Assembly (NCBI RefSeq): GCF_000829825.1
Contig: NZ_JXSL01000034.1
Span: 35,103-99,102 of the forward strand
Length of the DNA: 64,000 nt
Origin: Paramagnetospirillum magnetotacticum MS-1
GTDB lineage: Bacteria > Pseudomonadota > Alphaproteobacteria > Rhodospirillales > Magnetospirillaceae
Direction of reading: 5' to 3'
Position 1 is the first letter of the stretch; every line of letters begins with the position of its first letter. The notes beneath the pieces are model-generated. The model ran no database searches, was not told the origin of the DNA, and was given only the letters and a program-made list of their open reading frames with translations. Positions 1-9,563 of the stretch are shown one piece after another. Made by a program: the position numbers and the translations under genes.

Positions 1-525
1 GGCACCATCGGCGGCGGGCTGCGCATGAACGCCGGAGCCTTCGGCACCGAGATGAAGGACGTCACCGTCTCGGCCCAGGCGCTGGACCGGGCGGGCAATC
101 TGCACATCCTCGGCCCCGAGGAACTGGGCTTTACCTATCGCCGCAGCGCGGTGCCCGAGGGCTGGATCTTCCTGTCCGCCTCGCTGCAGGGGCGCGCCGG
201 CAAGCCTGCCGAGATCGGCCAGCGCATGGCCGAGATCGCCAAGGCCCGTGAAGACTCGCAGCCGGTCAAGGTGCGCACCGGCGGCTCCACCTTCGCCAAC
301 CCGGAAGGCATGAGCGCCTGGAAGCTGATCGACGCGGCGGGCTGCCGTGGGCTGGTCATGGGCGGCGCCCAGGTGTCGGAGAAGCACTGCAACTTCCTGC
401 TGAACACGGGCGACGCCACAGCCGCCGATATCGAGGATCTGGGCGAGGAAGTCCGCCGCCGGGTCCTCGAGACCAGCGGTGTGGATCTGCATTGGGAAAT
501 CCGCCGTATCGGAGTGAGAACATGA
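1..525 (+). CDS. murB: UDP-N-acetylenolpyruvoylglucosamine reductase, C-terminal part
   Basis: This is the 3' part of murB; the reading frame is open at base 1, so the gene begins outside the window. MurB is a cytosolic FAD enzyme that reduces UDP-GlcNAc-enolpyruvate to UDP-MurNAc with NADPH, the second committed step of peptidoglycan precursor synthesis. The visible 174 residues start in the conserved FAD-binding stretch GTIGGGLRMNAGAFG. They include GGSTFANP, whose serine is the catalytic proton donor in the family, and end with LHWEIRRIG, which holds the conserved C-terminal glutamate. The stop overlaps the ddl start (ATGA), placing it in the division and cell wall operon. Confidence 0.96.
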   Translation, partial: GTIGGGLRMNAGAFGTEMKDVTVSAQALDRAGNLHILGPEELGFTYRRSAVPEGWIFLSASLQGRAGKPAEIGQRMAEIAKAREDSQPVKVRTGGSTFANPEGMSAWKLIDAAGCRGLVMGGAQVSEKHCNFLLNTGDATAADIEDLGEEVRRRVLETSGVDLHWEIRRIGVRT

Positions 526-1442
526 CCATCAAGCGCGTCACCGTCCTGATGGGGGGAGCTTCGGCCGAGCGCGACGTGTCATTGCGTTCGGGCGCCGCCG
601 CCGCCAAGGCGCTGGAACAGGCGGGCTTCGAGGTCACTCTGGTGGATTGCAACCGCAACCCGGCCGAACTGGTGCGGGCCATCACCGAGACCCAGCCCGA
701 CGTGGTATTCAACGCGCTGCATGGCCGCTTCGGCGAGGATGGCTGCGTCCAGGGCGTCCTGAACCTGCTGGGCGTGCCCTATACCCATTCGGGCCTGCTG
801 GCCTCGGCGGCGGCCATGGACAAGGGCTTCGCCCGCGCCCTGTTCCAAGCCGCGGGCATTCCCGTGGCCGAAGGCCGCGTGGTGACCCGCGCCGAGTCCA
901 CAGGTCCCGACCCTTTGCCCCGCCCCTTCGTGGTCAAGCCCTTGAACGAGGGGTCCTCGGTGGGCGTGTTCATCGTGCGCGAGAACCAGCCTTCCCCTCT
1001 GGCCGACTGGCCGTTCGACGCCGATGAAGTGCTGGTGGAAAGCTTTGTTCCGGGGCGCGAACTGACCGTGGCCGTGATGGGCGACAAGGCCCTGGGCGTC
1101 CTCGAGATCACCTCCGAGCACGGCTTCTACGACTACGAGGCCAAGTATGCGCCGGGCGGCTCGCGCCATATCATGCCTGCCCCCATCGCCTCCGCCGATT
1201 ACGCCGAGGCCTGCCGTCTGGCCGTGGCCGCGCATAAGGCCCTGGGCTGCCGGGGCGTTTCCCGCGCCGATCTTCGTTACGACGACACCACTCCGGGCCG
1301 CCCGCCCCGGCTGGTCATGCTGGAGGTCAATACCCAGCCCGGCATGACCGCCACCTCGCTGGTGCCCGAGATCGCCGCCCATCAGGGGATCACCTTCCCC
1401 GCACTGGTGCGGTGGATGGTGGAGGAGGCGCGATGCGACTGA
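522..1442 (+). CDS. ddl: D-alanine--D-alanine ligase
   Basis: ATP-grasp enzyme that joins two D-alanines for the peptidoglycan stem peptide; cytosolic. The 306-residue length is normal. GRFGEDGCVQGVLNLLG is the conserved N-terminal substrate region, KPLNEGSSVGV carries the ATP-binding lysine, and EVNTQPGMTATSLVPE holds the metal-binding glutamate and asparagine. I chose the ATG at 522 because it forms an ATGA overlap with the murB stop and begins the conserved MTIKRVTVLMGG strand; the open frame extends upstream to 492 without a better site. The gene lies between murB and ftsQ, as in other alphaproteobacterial dcw clusters. Confidence 0.96.
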   Translation: MTIKRVTVLMGGASAERDVSLRSGAAAAKALEQAGFEVTLVDCNRNPAELVRAITETQPDVVFNALHGRFGEDGCVQGVLNLLGVPYTHSGLLASAAAMDKGFARALFQAAGIPVAEGRVVTRAESTGPDPLPRPFVVKPLNEGSSVGVFIVRENQPSPLADWPFDADEVLVESFVPGRELTVAVMGDKALGVLEITSEHGFYDYEAKYAPGGSRHIMPAPIASADYAEACRLAVAAHKALGCRGVSRADLRYDDTTPGRPPRLVMLEVNTQPGMTATSLVPEIAAHQGITFPALVRWMVEEARCD

Positions 1443-2383
1443 ACCCCAGCGACATCGTCATCACCGCCGACGACCGCCCCGGCGTTCACCGGGCGCCGCG
1501 CCAGATTTCGGCCAAGCGCCGGACGGAGCAAGAGGCCCCGCCCGCGCGGCCCAAGGCCAAGCGCCGCTGGCCCCGTCTGCGCCTGGATTTCAGCCCGGTT
1601 CAGAGGCTGGCTGGCATGGGCCTGATGGCCGTGATCGTGGCTGCGGGAGGGTTTGCCCTGTGGCATTCGGGCAAGCCGCAACGGCTAGTGCGCGACATCG
1701 CCACGGCCTTCCTTTCCTCCTCGGCCGAGGCTGGCTTCCAGGTGGCCGACATCACCGTCTCGGGACGTCGCCGCACGCCCCCCGACCAGTTGGCATCCGC
1801 CCTGGGGACCCGCTACGGCGACCCGATTCTGGCCGTGGACATCAGCGCCGCCCGCGCCCGGATCGAGGCTCTGCCCAGCGTGCGCGCCGCCGCCATCGAG
1901 CGCCGCCTGCCCGGCGCCATCCATCTGTCCATCGTCGAACGCCAGCCCGTCGCCCTGTGGCAGACCGACAACCGTTTCGTCCTGGTGGACAGGGATGGCC
2001 GAAGCATCCCTGGCGCCATCGAGGGTTTCGAGGATCTGCCCCTGGTGGTGGGCGACGGCGCACCGGCGCGCACCGACGAACTCTTCGCCCTGCTGGCCAC
2101 CGAGCCCGACCTGGCCGCCCGCGTCAAGGCCGCCATCCGGGTCAGCAACCGCCGCTGGAACATCAAGCTCGACGATGTGGAGAAAGGGCTGGAAGCCCGG
2201 CTTCCCGAACTGGACACCCAGGCCGCCTGGCATCGTCTGGCCGAGTTGGAGAAGACCCGCGCCCTGTCGGGCCGTCAGATCACCATGATCGATCTGCGCG
2301 TTCCCGACCGTCTGGTGCTCAAAAGCGATCGCGAGGCCATGGTCAACACCGCCTCGGCGGCCCCGCCCGTGAGGGAGCGCTGA
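1433..2383 (+). CDS. ftsQ: cell division protein FtsQ
   Basis: Bitopic inner membrane divisome protein that links early cytoplasmic and late periplasmic division proteins. It has about 57 cytoplasmic, basic and proline-rich residues, one membrane helix near residues 58-77 (LAGMGLMAVIVAAGGFALW), then a POTRA domain starting near residue 100 (FQVADITVSGRRRTPPDQL) and the FtsQ-specific beta domain. Length is 316 residues. The ATG at 1433 is preceded by a GGAGGA ribosome site and overlaps the ddl stop by 10 bases; an in-frame ATG at 1412 has no such site. It is followed after 2 bases by ftsA. Confidence 0.94.
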   Translation: MRLNPSDIVITADDRPGVHRAPRQISAKRRTEQEAPPARPKAKRRWPRLRLDFSPVQRLAGMGLMAVIVAAGGFALWHSGKPQRLVRDIATAFLSSSAEAGFQVADITVSGRRRTPPDQLASALGTRYGDPILAVDISAARARIEALPSVRAAAIERRLPGAIHLSIVERQPVALWQTDNRFVLVDRDGRSIPGAIEGFEDLPLVVGDGAPARTDELFALLATEPDLAARVKAAIRVSNRRWNIKLDDVEKGLEARLPELDTQAAWHRLAELEKTRALSGRQITMIDLRVPDRLVLKSDREAMVNTASAAPPVRER

Positions 2384-2385
2384 TC

Positions 2386-3630
2386 ATGGCGGCACGAAAC
2401 GGTCTCATCGCGGCATTGGACGTGGGCACCACCAAGGTGTGCTGCTTCATCGCCAAGATCCAGGACGACGGCAGCCCCCGCATGGTGGGCATCGGCCATC
2501 AGGTGGCGCGCGGCATGCGCAACGGCGCCGTGGTGGATATGGAGGAACTGGAAACCTCCATCCGCGCCGCCGTCGAGTCCGCCGAAGAGATGGCCAATGA
2601 TCAGGTCCGCGCCGTGGCCGTCAACATCTCGGGCGGCCATCCCGGCTCGGCCAACGTCAAGGTGGAAGTGGCCATGAACGGCCACGCCGTCAACGAGGCC
2701 GATATCCGCCGCATGCTCGAACACGGCCGCGCCCACCACGAAAGCCCCGACCGCGAGCTGATCCACGCCATCCCCGTGGATTACACCATCGACGGCAACG
2801 AGGGCATCAAGGACCCGCGCGGCATGTTCGGCGACCGGTTGGGGGTCGCCATCCACGTCATCGCGGCGGGGATCGGCCCGGTGCGCAATCTGTGCACCGT
2901 GGTCAACCGCTGCCATCTGGACATCGAAGCCCGCGTGGTCAGCCCCTATGCCTCGGGCCTGGCCTGCCTGGTGGAAGACGAGAAGGAATTGGGCGTCACC
3001 TGCATCGATATGGGCGGCGGCACCACCTCCATCGCGGTCTTCCTGGGCGGCCAACTGGTCCATACCGACGTCATCGCCGTGGGCGGCGCCTATGTGACCA
3101 GCGACATCGCCCGCGGCCTGTCGACGCCGGTGATCCATGCCGAGCGCCTGAAGACCCTTTACGGCTCGGTGATCCCGTCGGCCAACGACGACCGCGAGAT
3201 CTTCAAGGTGCCCCTGGTGGGCGAGGACGAGGACGGCGCCTCCAATCAGGTGCAGCGCAGCATGCTGATCCAGATCATCCAGCCGCGCCTCGAAGAGACC
3301 TTCGAACTGGTGCGCTCGCATCTGGAACAGGGCGGCTTCGACAAGCTGGCCGGGCGGCGCGTGGTGCTGACCGGTGGCGCCAGCCAGATGCAGGGTGCGC
3401 GGGATCTGGCCGGTCATGTGCTGGACAAGCAGGTACGCCTGGGCAAGCCCATCGGACTGCACGGTCTGCCCGAGGCCACCGGCGGCCCCGCCTTTTCCAC
3501 CTGTGCCGGATTGATCCGCTATGCCCTGGCCCATGCCCCCGCGCAATCGCGCGGAAAGCGGACGGGGAAAAGCGGCGAGGGACAAGGGGGCTGGGGCCGT
3601 CTCGGCTCGTGGCTCAAACGGAATTTCTGA
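2386..3630 (+). CDS. ftsA: cell division protein FtsA
   Basis: Actin-fold ATPase that anchors FtsZ filaments to the inner membrane. The 414-residue protein shows the phosphate-1 loop ALDVGTTKVCCF at the N terminus, the phosphate-2 loop CIDMGGGTTSIAVF near residue 207, and the adenosine motif VVLTGGASQMQG near residue 328. The extreme C terminus (WGRLGSWLKRNF) is the amphipathic helix that binds the membrane. It starts 2 bases after the ftsQ stop. A 70-base gap with a T-run separates it from ftsZ. Confidence 0.96.
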   Translation: MAARNGLIAALDVGTTKVCCFIAKIQDDGSPRMVGIGHQVARGMRNGAVVDMEELETSIRAAVESAEEMANDQVRAVAVNISGGHPGSANVKVEVAMNGHAVNEADIRRMLEHGRAHHESPDRELIHAIPVDYTIDGNEGIKDPRGMFGDRLGVAIHVIAAGIGPVRNLCTVVNRCHLDIEARVVSPYASGLACLVEDEKELGVTCIDMGGGTTSIAVFLGGQLVHTDVIAVGGAYVTSDIARGLSTPVIHAERLKTLYGSVIPSANDDREIFKVPLVGEDEDGASNQVQRSMLIQIIQPRLEETFELVRSHLEQGGFDKLAGRRVVLTGGASQMQGARDLAGHVLDKQVRLGKPIGLHGLPEATGGPAFSTCAGLIRYALAHAPAQSRGKRTGKSGEGQGGWGRLGSWLKRNF

Positions 3631-3700
3631 GTTCAAACGAGTTTTTTAAGTTCAACGGGGCTGGCAACGAATCGGCCCAACAGCGCGGAGGACCTTGGAT

Positions 3701-5398
3701 ATGTTGACTTTTCTTCCCGGGGCTCATCAAGAGCTCAAGCCTCGAATCACCGTGGTGGGCGTGGGCGGCGCCGGTGGCAATGCCGTCAACAACATGATTT
3801 TGTCGCGGCTTGAGGGTGTCGAGTTCATCGTCGCCAACACCGATTCCCAGTCCCTGGGCCAAAGCCGCACCGAACGCCGCATTCAGCTGGGCAATCAGGT
3901 GACCCAAGGCCTGGGCGCCGGGTCGCGTCCCGATATCGGCCGCGCGGCGGCCGAGGAAAGCCTGGAAGAAATCCTGGGCCAGATCGGCGGAGCCAACATG
4001 GTGTTCATCACCGCTGGCATGGGCGGCGGCACCGGTTCGGGCGCAGCCCCCGTCATCGCCAGGGCCGCGCGCGAGCAGGGCATCCTGACTGTCGGCGTGG
4101 TGACCAAGCCCTTCCACTTCGAAGGCGCGCACCGCATGCGCACCGCGGAAAGCGCCATCGAGGAACTGCAGCAGTTCGTCGATACCCTGATCATCATCCC
4201 CAATCAGAATCTGTTCCGCGTCGCCACCGAGCGCACCACCTTCGCCGACGCCTTCAAGATGGCCGACGACGTGCTGTATTCCGGCGTGCGCGGCGTCACC
4301 GATCTGATGATCATGCCCGGCCTGATCAATCTGGACTTCGCCGACATCCGCACCGTGATGAGCGAGATGGGCAAGGCCATGATGGGCACCGGCGAGGCCG
4401 AGGGCGACAAGCGCGCCATCGACGCCGCCGAGGCCGCCATTTCCAATCCGCTGCTGGACGACACCTCCATGAAGGGCGCGCGCGGCGTGCTCATCAACAT
4501 CACCGGCGGCATGGACATGACCCTGTTCGAGGTGGACGAGGCCGCCAACCGCATCCGTGACGAGGTCGATCCCGACGCCAACATCATCTTCGGCTCCACC
4601 TTCGACGAGAAGCTGAACGGCAAGATGCGCGTCTCCGTGGTCGCCACCGGCATCGCCTCGGAAGCCGCCGCTCAAGGAAAGCCCACCGTCATCTCCCTGG
4701 TGACCCCCACCGCGCCTCCGGCCCCAGCCCCGGCCGCCCGTCCCGCCGCCGCCGCCACTCAGGCGCCGTTCTTCCGGCCTCAAGCCGCGGCTCAGCCGGC
4801 CGTGGCCAGAACTCCGGTTTCCGCTCCGGTCTCGGCTCCCGCCGCCGTGGCTCATTCCGCCCCTCAGCCCGCCCAGCGCTCGGCCACCGCCGCCCAGTTG
4901 CAGCCCGAGCTGGACATCGGACGCCCCGAACCCGTGGTCCGTCACGAGCCCGTGATGCGCTCCGAGCCGGTCATCCGCACCGAAGCGCCCGCCCGCGCCG
5001 AAATCCGCCCCGAGCCGGAACTGCGTCTCGAGCCTGAAATTCATGTGGAATCCGACATGCGGGCCGAAGCCGAGATGGATACCCGGCACGAGCCGGTTCT
5101 CGGCCGCGCGCCCGCCGACATGCGGGTTCAGCACGAGATGAAGGATCTGCACAAGGCGCTGTCCGACATCTCCGAAACCCCCACCGCCCCCGTCCTGGCG
5201 CCCCAGCCGCCCCAGGAAACGCGGCGCATGGGCGGTCTGCTGGACCGTCTGGTCAATCGCAACCGCGCCCCGGCCCAGCCTGCCCCGCAGCCGCAACCGC
5301 AGCCCCAGCCGCGCATGGAAGCCCGCCGCGAACCCACCGCCAGCCGTGCGGGCGAAGACCTGGACATTCCGGCCTTCCTGCGCCGCCAGGCCAACTGA
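3701..5398 (+). CDS. ftsZ: cell division protein FtsZ
   Basis: Tubulin-like GTPase that forms the Z ring. The GTPase core covers about residues 1-320, with [13 protein letters not shown] and the tubulin signature [14 protein letters not shown] very long Pro/Ala/Glu/Arg-rich linker of about 230 residues follows, and the protein ends in the conserved C-terminal peptide [12 protein letters not shown] that binds FtsA. At 565 residues it is longer than E. coli FtsZ (383), as is usual in alphaproteobacteria. Within the linker (about 4910-5100) short units of the form xEPVxR recur. The ATG at 3701 has GGAG 10 bases upstream; an in-frame TTG lies at 3695. Confidence 0.97.
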   Translation: MLTFLPGAHQELKPRITVVGVGGAGGNAVNNMILSRLEGVEFIVANTDSQSLGQSRTERRIQLGNQVTQGLGAGSRPDIGRAAAEESLEEILGQIGGANMVFITAGMGGGTGSGAAPVIARAAREQGILTVGVVTKPFHFEGAHRMRTAESAIEELQQFVDTLIIIPNQNLFRVATERTTFADAFKMADDVLYSGVRGVTDLMIMPGLINLDFADIRTVMSEMGKAMMGTGEAEGDKRAIDAAEAAISNPLLDDTSMKGARGVLINITGGMDMTLFEVDEAANRIRDEVDPDANIIFGSTFDEKLNGKMRVSVVATGIASEAAAQGKPTVISLVTPTAPPAPAPAARPAAAATQAPFFRPQAAAQPAVARTPVSAPVSAPAAVAHSAPQPAQRSATAAQLQPELDIGRPEPVVRHEPVMRSEPVIRTEAPARAEIRPEPELRLEPEIHVESDMRAEAEMDTRHEPVLGRAPADMRVQHEMKDLHKALSDISETPTAPVLAPQPPQETRRMGGLLDRLVNRNRAPAQPAPQPQPQPQPRMEARREPTASRAGEDLDIPAFLRRQAN

Positions 5399-5454
5399 GT
5401 ACTTTGATACCGGAGAGGGGCTAGCCCCCTCTTCCAACGCGCTGTAAGACTTAA

Positions 5455-5489
5455 GGCCCGACCGGTTCTCCGGCCGGGCCTCTTTTTTT
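5455..5489 (+). terminator. intrinsic terminator after ftsZ
   Basis: The GC-rich inverted repeat GGCCCGACCGG / CCGGCCGGGCC has one mismatch in 11 pairs and is followed by seven T residues. It lies 57 bases after the ftsZ stop and ends the murB-ftsZ transcription unit before lpxC. Confidence 0.85.
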
Positions 5490-5570
5490 GCTTCACGCAT
5501 TACAATTCAATGAGTTAGCCATATGTTTCACGATCCTGGACGAGTGTAACATTTGGCAATAATGATTGAT

Positions 5571-5599
5571 TTGAGACCTGGACTCCGCGCTGCTACACC
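5571..5599 (+). promoter_or_regulatory. possible lpxC promoter
   Basis: TTGAGA and TACACC are spaced by 17 bases in the AT-richer gap after the ftsZ terminator, about 80 bases before the lpxC start. The -35 match is fair and the -10 match weak, so this is a candidate only. Confidence 0.3.
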
Positions 5600-5678
5600 T
5601 ATGACCATCGAGATGAAGGATCGCCTCGGCGCACAGACCTAGCGCGACGCGGCGAGCCAGAAGACAGGGATTTTCAGC

Positions 5679-6659
5679 GTGAATCAGATCGTCAGCCATC
5701 TGCGTCCCGAAGCCAAGTCTTCCTCCCCCCATTCCACCCGTCAGCGCACTTTGAAGAGCGCCATCGGCTGCACCGGCGTCGGGCTGCATTCGGGCGCCAA
5801 GGTGACCATGGTCCTGCATCCGGCCGAGGCCGGAACCGGCATCCGCTTCCGCCGTATCGACATCGCCGGTGGCGGGGCCATCGTTCCGGCCCTGTGGTCG
5901 TCGGTGGGCGATACCCGCATGAACACCTGCCTGAAGAACGAAGCGGGCGTGGTGGTCGGCACGGTCGAACACCTGATGAGCGCCCTGGCCGGCATGGCCA
6001 TCGACAACTGCCTGATCGAGATCAACGGCCCGGAAGTGCCGGTGATGGACGGTTCGGCGGCCCCCTTCCTGTTCCTCATCGAATGCGCTGGCGTGGTCGA
6101 GCAGGAGGCTCCCCGTCAGGCCATCCGCATCCTCAAGCGCGTCTCCATCAAGGACGGCGAACGCTCTGCCTCGCTGACCCCATCCTCGGGTTTCTCGGTG
6201 CGCTTCGAGATCGATTTCGGCGCCTCGGCCATCTCGCGGCAGGAATTCTTCGTCAATCTGTCGCGCGGCACCTTCAAGGCGGAAGTCTCCCGCGCCCGGA
6301 CCTTCGGGTTCGAGCAGGAAGTGGCCATGTTGCGCGCCCACGGTCTGGCCCGCGGCGGCTCGCTGGACAATGCCGTGGTGATCGACAGCACCGGCACCAA
6401 GGTGCTCAACGACGACGGCCTGCGCTATACCGATGAATTCGTCCGCCACAAGGTGCTGGACGCGGTGGGCGACCTCTATCTGGCGGGCGCCCCCCTGCTG
6501 GGCCATTACCACGGCGTGCGCGCCGGTCATGCGGTCACCAACCAGTTGCTGCGCGCCCTTTTCGCCGATAGCAGCGCCTGGGAACTCACCACCATCGCGC
6601 CGGGTTCGGCCGCCGCGCCCTTCGCGCCCCCGGCCCTGGCCATCGCCGCCAACGGCTAA
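5679..6659 (+). CDS. lpxC: UDP-3-O-acyl-N-acetylglucosamine deacetylase
   Basis: Zinc deacetylase that carries out the committed step of lipid A synthesis in the cytosol. The 326 residues show the family zinc and catalytic motifs: VEHLMSAL (first zinc His), [14 protein letters not shown] (second zinc His and Asp) and [14 protein letters not shown] (catalytic His). The chosen start is GTG at 5679 after AGGGA; no ATG lies between it and the conserved TGVGLHSG motif. Its own terminator follows at 6683, so it is probably transcribed alone from the gap downstream of ftsZ. Confidence 0.96.
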   Translation: MNQIVSHLRPEAKSSSPHSTRQRTLKSAIGCTGVGLHSGAKVTMVLHPAEAGTGIRFRRIDIAGGGAIVPALWSSVGDTRMNTCLKNEAGVVVGTVEHLMSALAGMAIDNCLIEINGPEVPVMDGSAAPFLFLIECAGVVEQEAPRQAIRILKRVSIKDGERSASLTPSSGFSVRFEIDFGASAISRQEFFVNLSRGTFKAEVSRARTFGFEQEVAMLRAHGLARGGSLDNAVVIDSTGTKVLNDDGLRYTDEFVRHKVLDAVGDLYLAGAPLLGHYHGVRAGHAVTNQLLRALFADSSAWELTTIAPGSAAAPFAPPALAIAANG

Positions 6660-6682
6660 TCTGCTTTCGACCCCCAAAATGG

Positions 6683-6713
6683 CCCTCTCCGCTTCGGTGG
6701 AGAGGGTTTTTTT
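6683..6713 (+). terminator. intrinsic terminator after lpxC
   Basis: Perfect 8-bp stem CCCTCTCC / GGAGAGGG around an 8-base loop containing the stable CTTCGG tetraloop motif, followed by seven T residues. It starts 24 bases after the lpxC stop. Confidence 0.92.
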
Positions 6714-6771
6714 ACGTGGGGAAGATGTTATAGTGCGGCCCGTTCCGGTCCTGTCCTTGTAAAGAGACCCC

Positions 6772-7686
6772 ATGCGCCATCGTTCAGCCTCCGCCCGTCT
6801 TCTGCCGGCCCTCGCCCTGTCGGCGGCCTTGGCCGCCGGATTGGGGGCGTGCAGCGAGAAGAAGCCCGAATATGTCGAGCGCCCGGTGGAGGAGCTCTAC
6901 AACGAGGCCATGGATCTGGTCGATGCCAACGAATACTACAAGGCCGCCCAGCTGTTCGACGAGGTGGACCGCCAACACCCCTATTCGGCCTGGGCCACCA
7001 AGGCGCAGCTGATGGGCGCCTATGCGCTTTACGAGCGCAACAAGTATGACGACGCCATCGTGGCGCTCGACCGCTTCATCCAGCTCCACCCCGGCAACAA
7101 GAGCATCGCCTACGGCTACTATCTCAAGGGCCTGTGCTATTACGAGCAGATCACCGACGTCGCCCGCGATCAGAAGCTCACCGAACAGGCGTTGAAGATC
7201 CTGCAGGAAGTGGTGGACCGCTTTCCCAGCTCGGTCTATGCCCGCGATGCCCGCCTGAAGATCGATCTTGCCCGCGACCACTTGGCGGGCAAGGAAATGA
7301 ATATCGGCCGCTATTACCAAAATCTCGGCCATCATCTGGCGGCACTGAACCGCTTCAAGATGGTCGCCGAGCAGTACCAGACCACCACCCATGTGCCCGA
7401 GGCTTTGTACCGCATGGTCGAGCTTTACACCGCATTGGGCCTGGATCAGGAGGCGGCTCGCGCGGCCGCCGTGCTGGGTCACAACTTCCCCGGCAGCGAC
7501 TGGTACGAAGACGCCTATGCCATGGCCGAGAAGGGCAACCTCAACCCCACCGGGCGGTCCAAGAAGTCGTGGACCGATTCGCTGACCTTCTGGTCCAGCG
7601 ACAAGGACAAGGCCAAGGAAAGGTCCAAGCCCGCCGACCCCGCCAAGACCAGCGGCGGCTGGTTCAATTGGGCCAAGTTCTGGTAG
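6772..7686 (+). CDS. bamD: outer membrane assembly lipoprotein BamD
   Basis: Periplasm-facing lipoprotein of the BAM complex that inserts beta-barrel proteins in the outer membrane. The signal peptide ends in the lipobox LGAC with the lipidated cysteine at residue 27. TPR-like repeats follow (YYKAAQLFDEVDRQHPYS, KYDDAIVALDRFIQLHPGN), as in the family (also called ComL/YfiO). At 304 residues it is longer than E. coli BamD, with a lysine-rich C-terminal tail. The ATG has AAAGAGA upstream, and a -10-like TATAGT sits at 6729-6734. Its stop abuts the recN ATG. Confidence 0.93.
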   Translation: MRHRSASARLLPALALSAALAAGLGACSEKKPEYVERPVEELYNEAMDLVDANEYYKAAQLFDEVDRQHPYSAWATKAQLMGAYALYERNKYDDAIVALDRFIQLHPGNKSIAYGYYLKGLCYYEQITDVARDQKLTEQALKILQEVVDRFPSSVYARDARLKIDLARDHLAGKEMNIGRYYQNLGHHLAALNRFKMVAEQYQTTTHVPEALYRMVELYTALGLDQEAARAAAVLGHNFPGSDWYEDAYAMAEKGNLNPTGRSKKSWTDSLTFWSSDKDKAKERSKPADPAKTSGGWFNWAKFW

Positions 7687-9348
7687 ATGCTGACCGCGCT
7701 GTCGATCCGCGACGTCGTCCTGATCGAGCGGCTTGATCTCTCCTTCGACTCCGGCCTGTCGGTTTTCACGGGCGAGACCGGCGCGGGCAAGTCCATCTTG
7801 CTGGATTCCTTAGGCCTCGCCCTGGGCGCCAGAGCCGAATCGGGCCTGGTCCGCCATGGCGCTTCCCAGGCCTCGGTCACCGCCGAATTCGATCCCCCCG
7901 CCGCCCATCCCGCCCGCGCCCTGCTGGCCGAGCAGGATGTGGAGGCGCGCGAAGGACCGCTGCTGCTGCGCCGGGTGCTGACCGCCGATGGCCGTTCAAA
8001 GGCCTATGTCAACGACCAGCCGGTCAGCGTCGGATTGCTGCGCAAGGTGGGCGACGAACTGGTGGAAATTCACGGCCAGTTCGAAAGCCACGGATTGCTC
8101 GATTCCTCCACCCATCTGGGCGTGCTGGATTCCTTTGCCGGACAGGCCGAGGCCCGCTCCGCGCTATCGGCGGCCTGGACCCTCTGGCGCGATGCCGCCA
8201 AGGCGCGCTCGCAAGCCGAGGCCGATCTGGCCAAGGCCAAGGCCGAGGAAGAGCATCTGCGCCAGATGCACGAGGACCTCGCCGCCCTGTCGCCCAAGCC
8301 GGGGGAGGAGGCGGAACTGGCCGCCAGCCGCGCCGTGATGATGCATGGCGAGAAGCTGCTGGAAGCCATGAATGCCGCGCAAGAGGCCTTGACCCATAAG
8401 GGCGAGGTCGAGGCGTCCTTGCGCTCCGCCTCCCGTGCGCTGGTGCGCGTCGCCGAACGGGCCGAGGGCAAGCTGGACCCGGTGATCGCCGCCCTGGACC
8501 GCGCCGCCCAGGAAGCCGCCGAGGCCACCAATCTGCTGGAACAGGCCTCCGCCGCAATCGATCTCGACCCCCGCCATCTGGAAAAGGTGGAGGAGCGGCT
8601 GTTCTCCCTGCGCGCTTGCGCCCGCAAGCATCAGATCGCCGTGGACGAACTGCCCCTGCTGCTCGACCGCCTGGGCCGCCAACTGGCCCAGCTGGAAGGC
8701 GGCGGCGATGGGCTGGCCCGCCTCGCCCGCGCCGAGCAGGCGGCGCGCACCCAGTATCTGGAACAGGCCCGCGCCCTGTCCAAGGCCCGCCTTGCCGCCG
8801 CCGCCCAGTTGGACAAGGCCGTGGCCGCCGAACTGCCGCCCTTGAAGCTGGATAAGGCCCGCTTCCAGACCCGTGTCTCACAGGTGGATGAGGCCCAGTG
8901 GGGGCCTTTGGGCCTGGATCAGGTCAGCTTCGAAGTGGCCACCAATCCCGGCTCCGCCCCCGGCCCCTTGGGCAAGATCGCCTCGGGCGGCGAGTTGTCG
9001 CGCTTCATGCTGGCGCTCAAAGTGGTGCTGGCCCGCATTTCCTCGACGCCCACCATCGTCTTCGACGAGGTGGATTCCGGCATCGGCGGCGCCGTGGCGG
9101 CCGCCGTGGGCGAGCGCTTGGGCCGCCTTGCCGAGGGCTTGCAGATCCTGGTCGTCACCCATTCTCCCCAGGTGGCGGGACGGGGCCGCCACCACTACCG
9201 CGTGGCCAAGGCCGATGCGGGCGGCAAGACCACCACCGGCGTCGACCGCCTGTCCGCCGAACAACGCCGCGAGGAAGTGGCCCGCATGCTCTCGGGCGAA
9301 ACCATCACCGACCACGCCAGAGCGGCGGCCGATGCGTTGATGGGCTGA
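7687..9348 (+). CDS. recN: DNA repair protein RecN
   Basis: SMC-like ATPase for double-strand break repair. The 553 residues show Walker A GETGAGKS near residue 30, a long central coiled coil rich in Ala/Glu/Lys (about residues 150-380), the ABC signature region KIASGGELSRFMLALK, and Walker B IVFDEVDSGIGG. The start codon directly follows the bamD stop, so the two genes are probably cotranscribed; the bamD-recN neighbourhood is common in alphaproteobacteria. No obvious terminator follows. Confidence 0.95.
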   Translation: MLTALSIRDVVLIERLDLSFDSGLSVFTGETGAGKSILLDSLGLALGARAESGLVRHGASQASVTAEFDPPAAHPARALLAEQDVEAREGPLLLRRVLTADGRSKAYVNDQPVSVGLLRKVGDELVEIHGQFESHGLLDSSTHLGVLDSFAGQAEARSALSAAWTLWRDAAKARSQAEADLAKAKAEEEHLRQMHEDLAALSPKPGEEAELAASRAVMMHGEKLLEAMNAAQEALTHKGEVEASLRSASRALVRVAERAEGKLDPVIAALDRAAQEAAEATNLLEQASAAIDLDPRHLEKVEERLFSLRACARKHQIAVDELPLLLDRLGRQLAQLEGGGDGLARLARAEQAARTQYLEQARALSKARLAAAAQLDKAVAAELPPLKLDKARFQTRVSQVDEAQWGPLGLDQVSFEVATNPGSAPGPLGKIASGGELSRFMLALKVVLARISSTPTIVFDEVDSGIGGAVAAAVGERLGRLAEGLQILVVTHSPQVAGRGRHHYRVAKADAGGKTTTGVDRLSAEQRREEVARMLSGETITDHARAAADALMG

Positions 9349-9563
9349 AACGTCACACCCTCTCACACCTTTCGGAAAACCACTGACATCCCTCGAACGG
9401 GGTTTACGTGCCCATACTTTTTGTGACACGCCCCGGTTGGAACTGGTCAAATAATGAATTTTCGGCGCATATCCTGAAGATATACATCCAGGGCATGGCC
9501 ATTATTTGTCCTTCGAACAGCACGCAATGACCGCCGATCGGTGGATTGCCCAGGGGGACAGTC

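Noticed and set aside
3614..5500. Long minus-strand open frame across ftsZ
   Set aside because: Low-complexity Gly/His/Arg sequence mirrored from ftsZ codons; ftsZ is certain.
5399..5678. Possible small gene between ftsZ and lpxC
   Set aside because: The gap is explained by the terminator and leader; no frame has a ribosome site.
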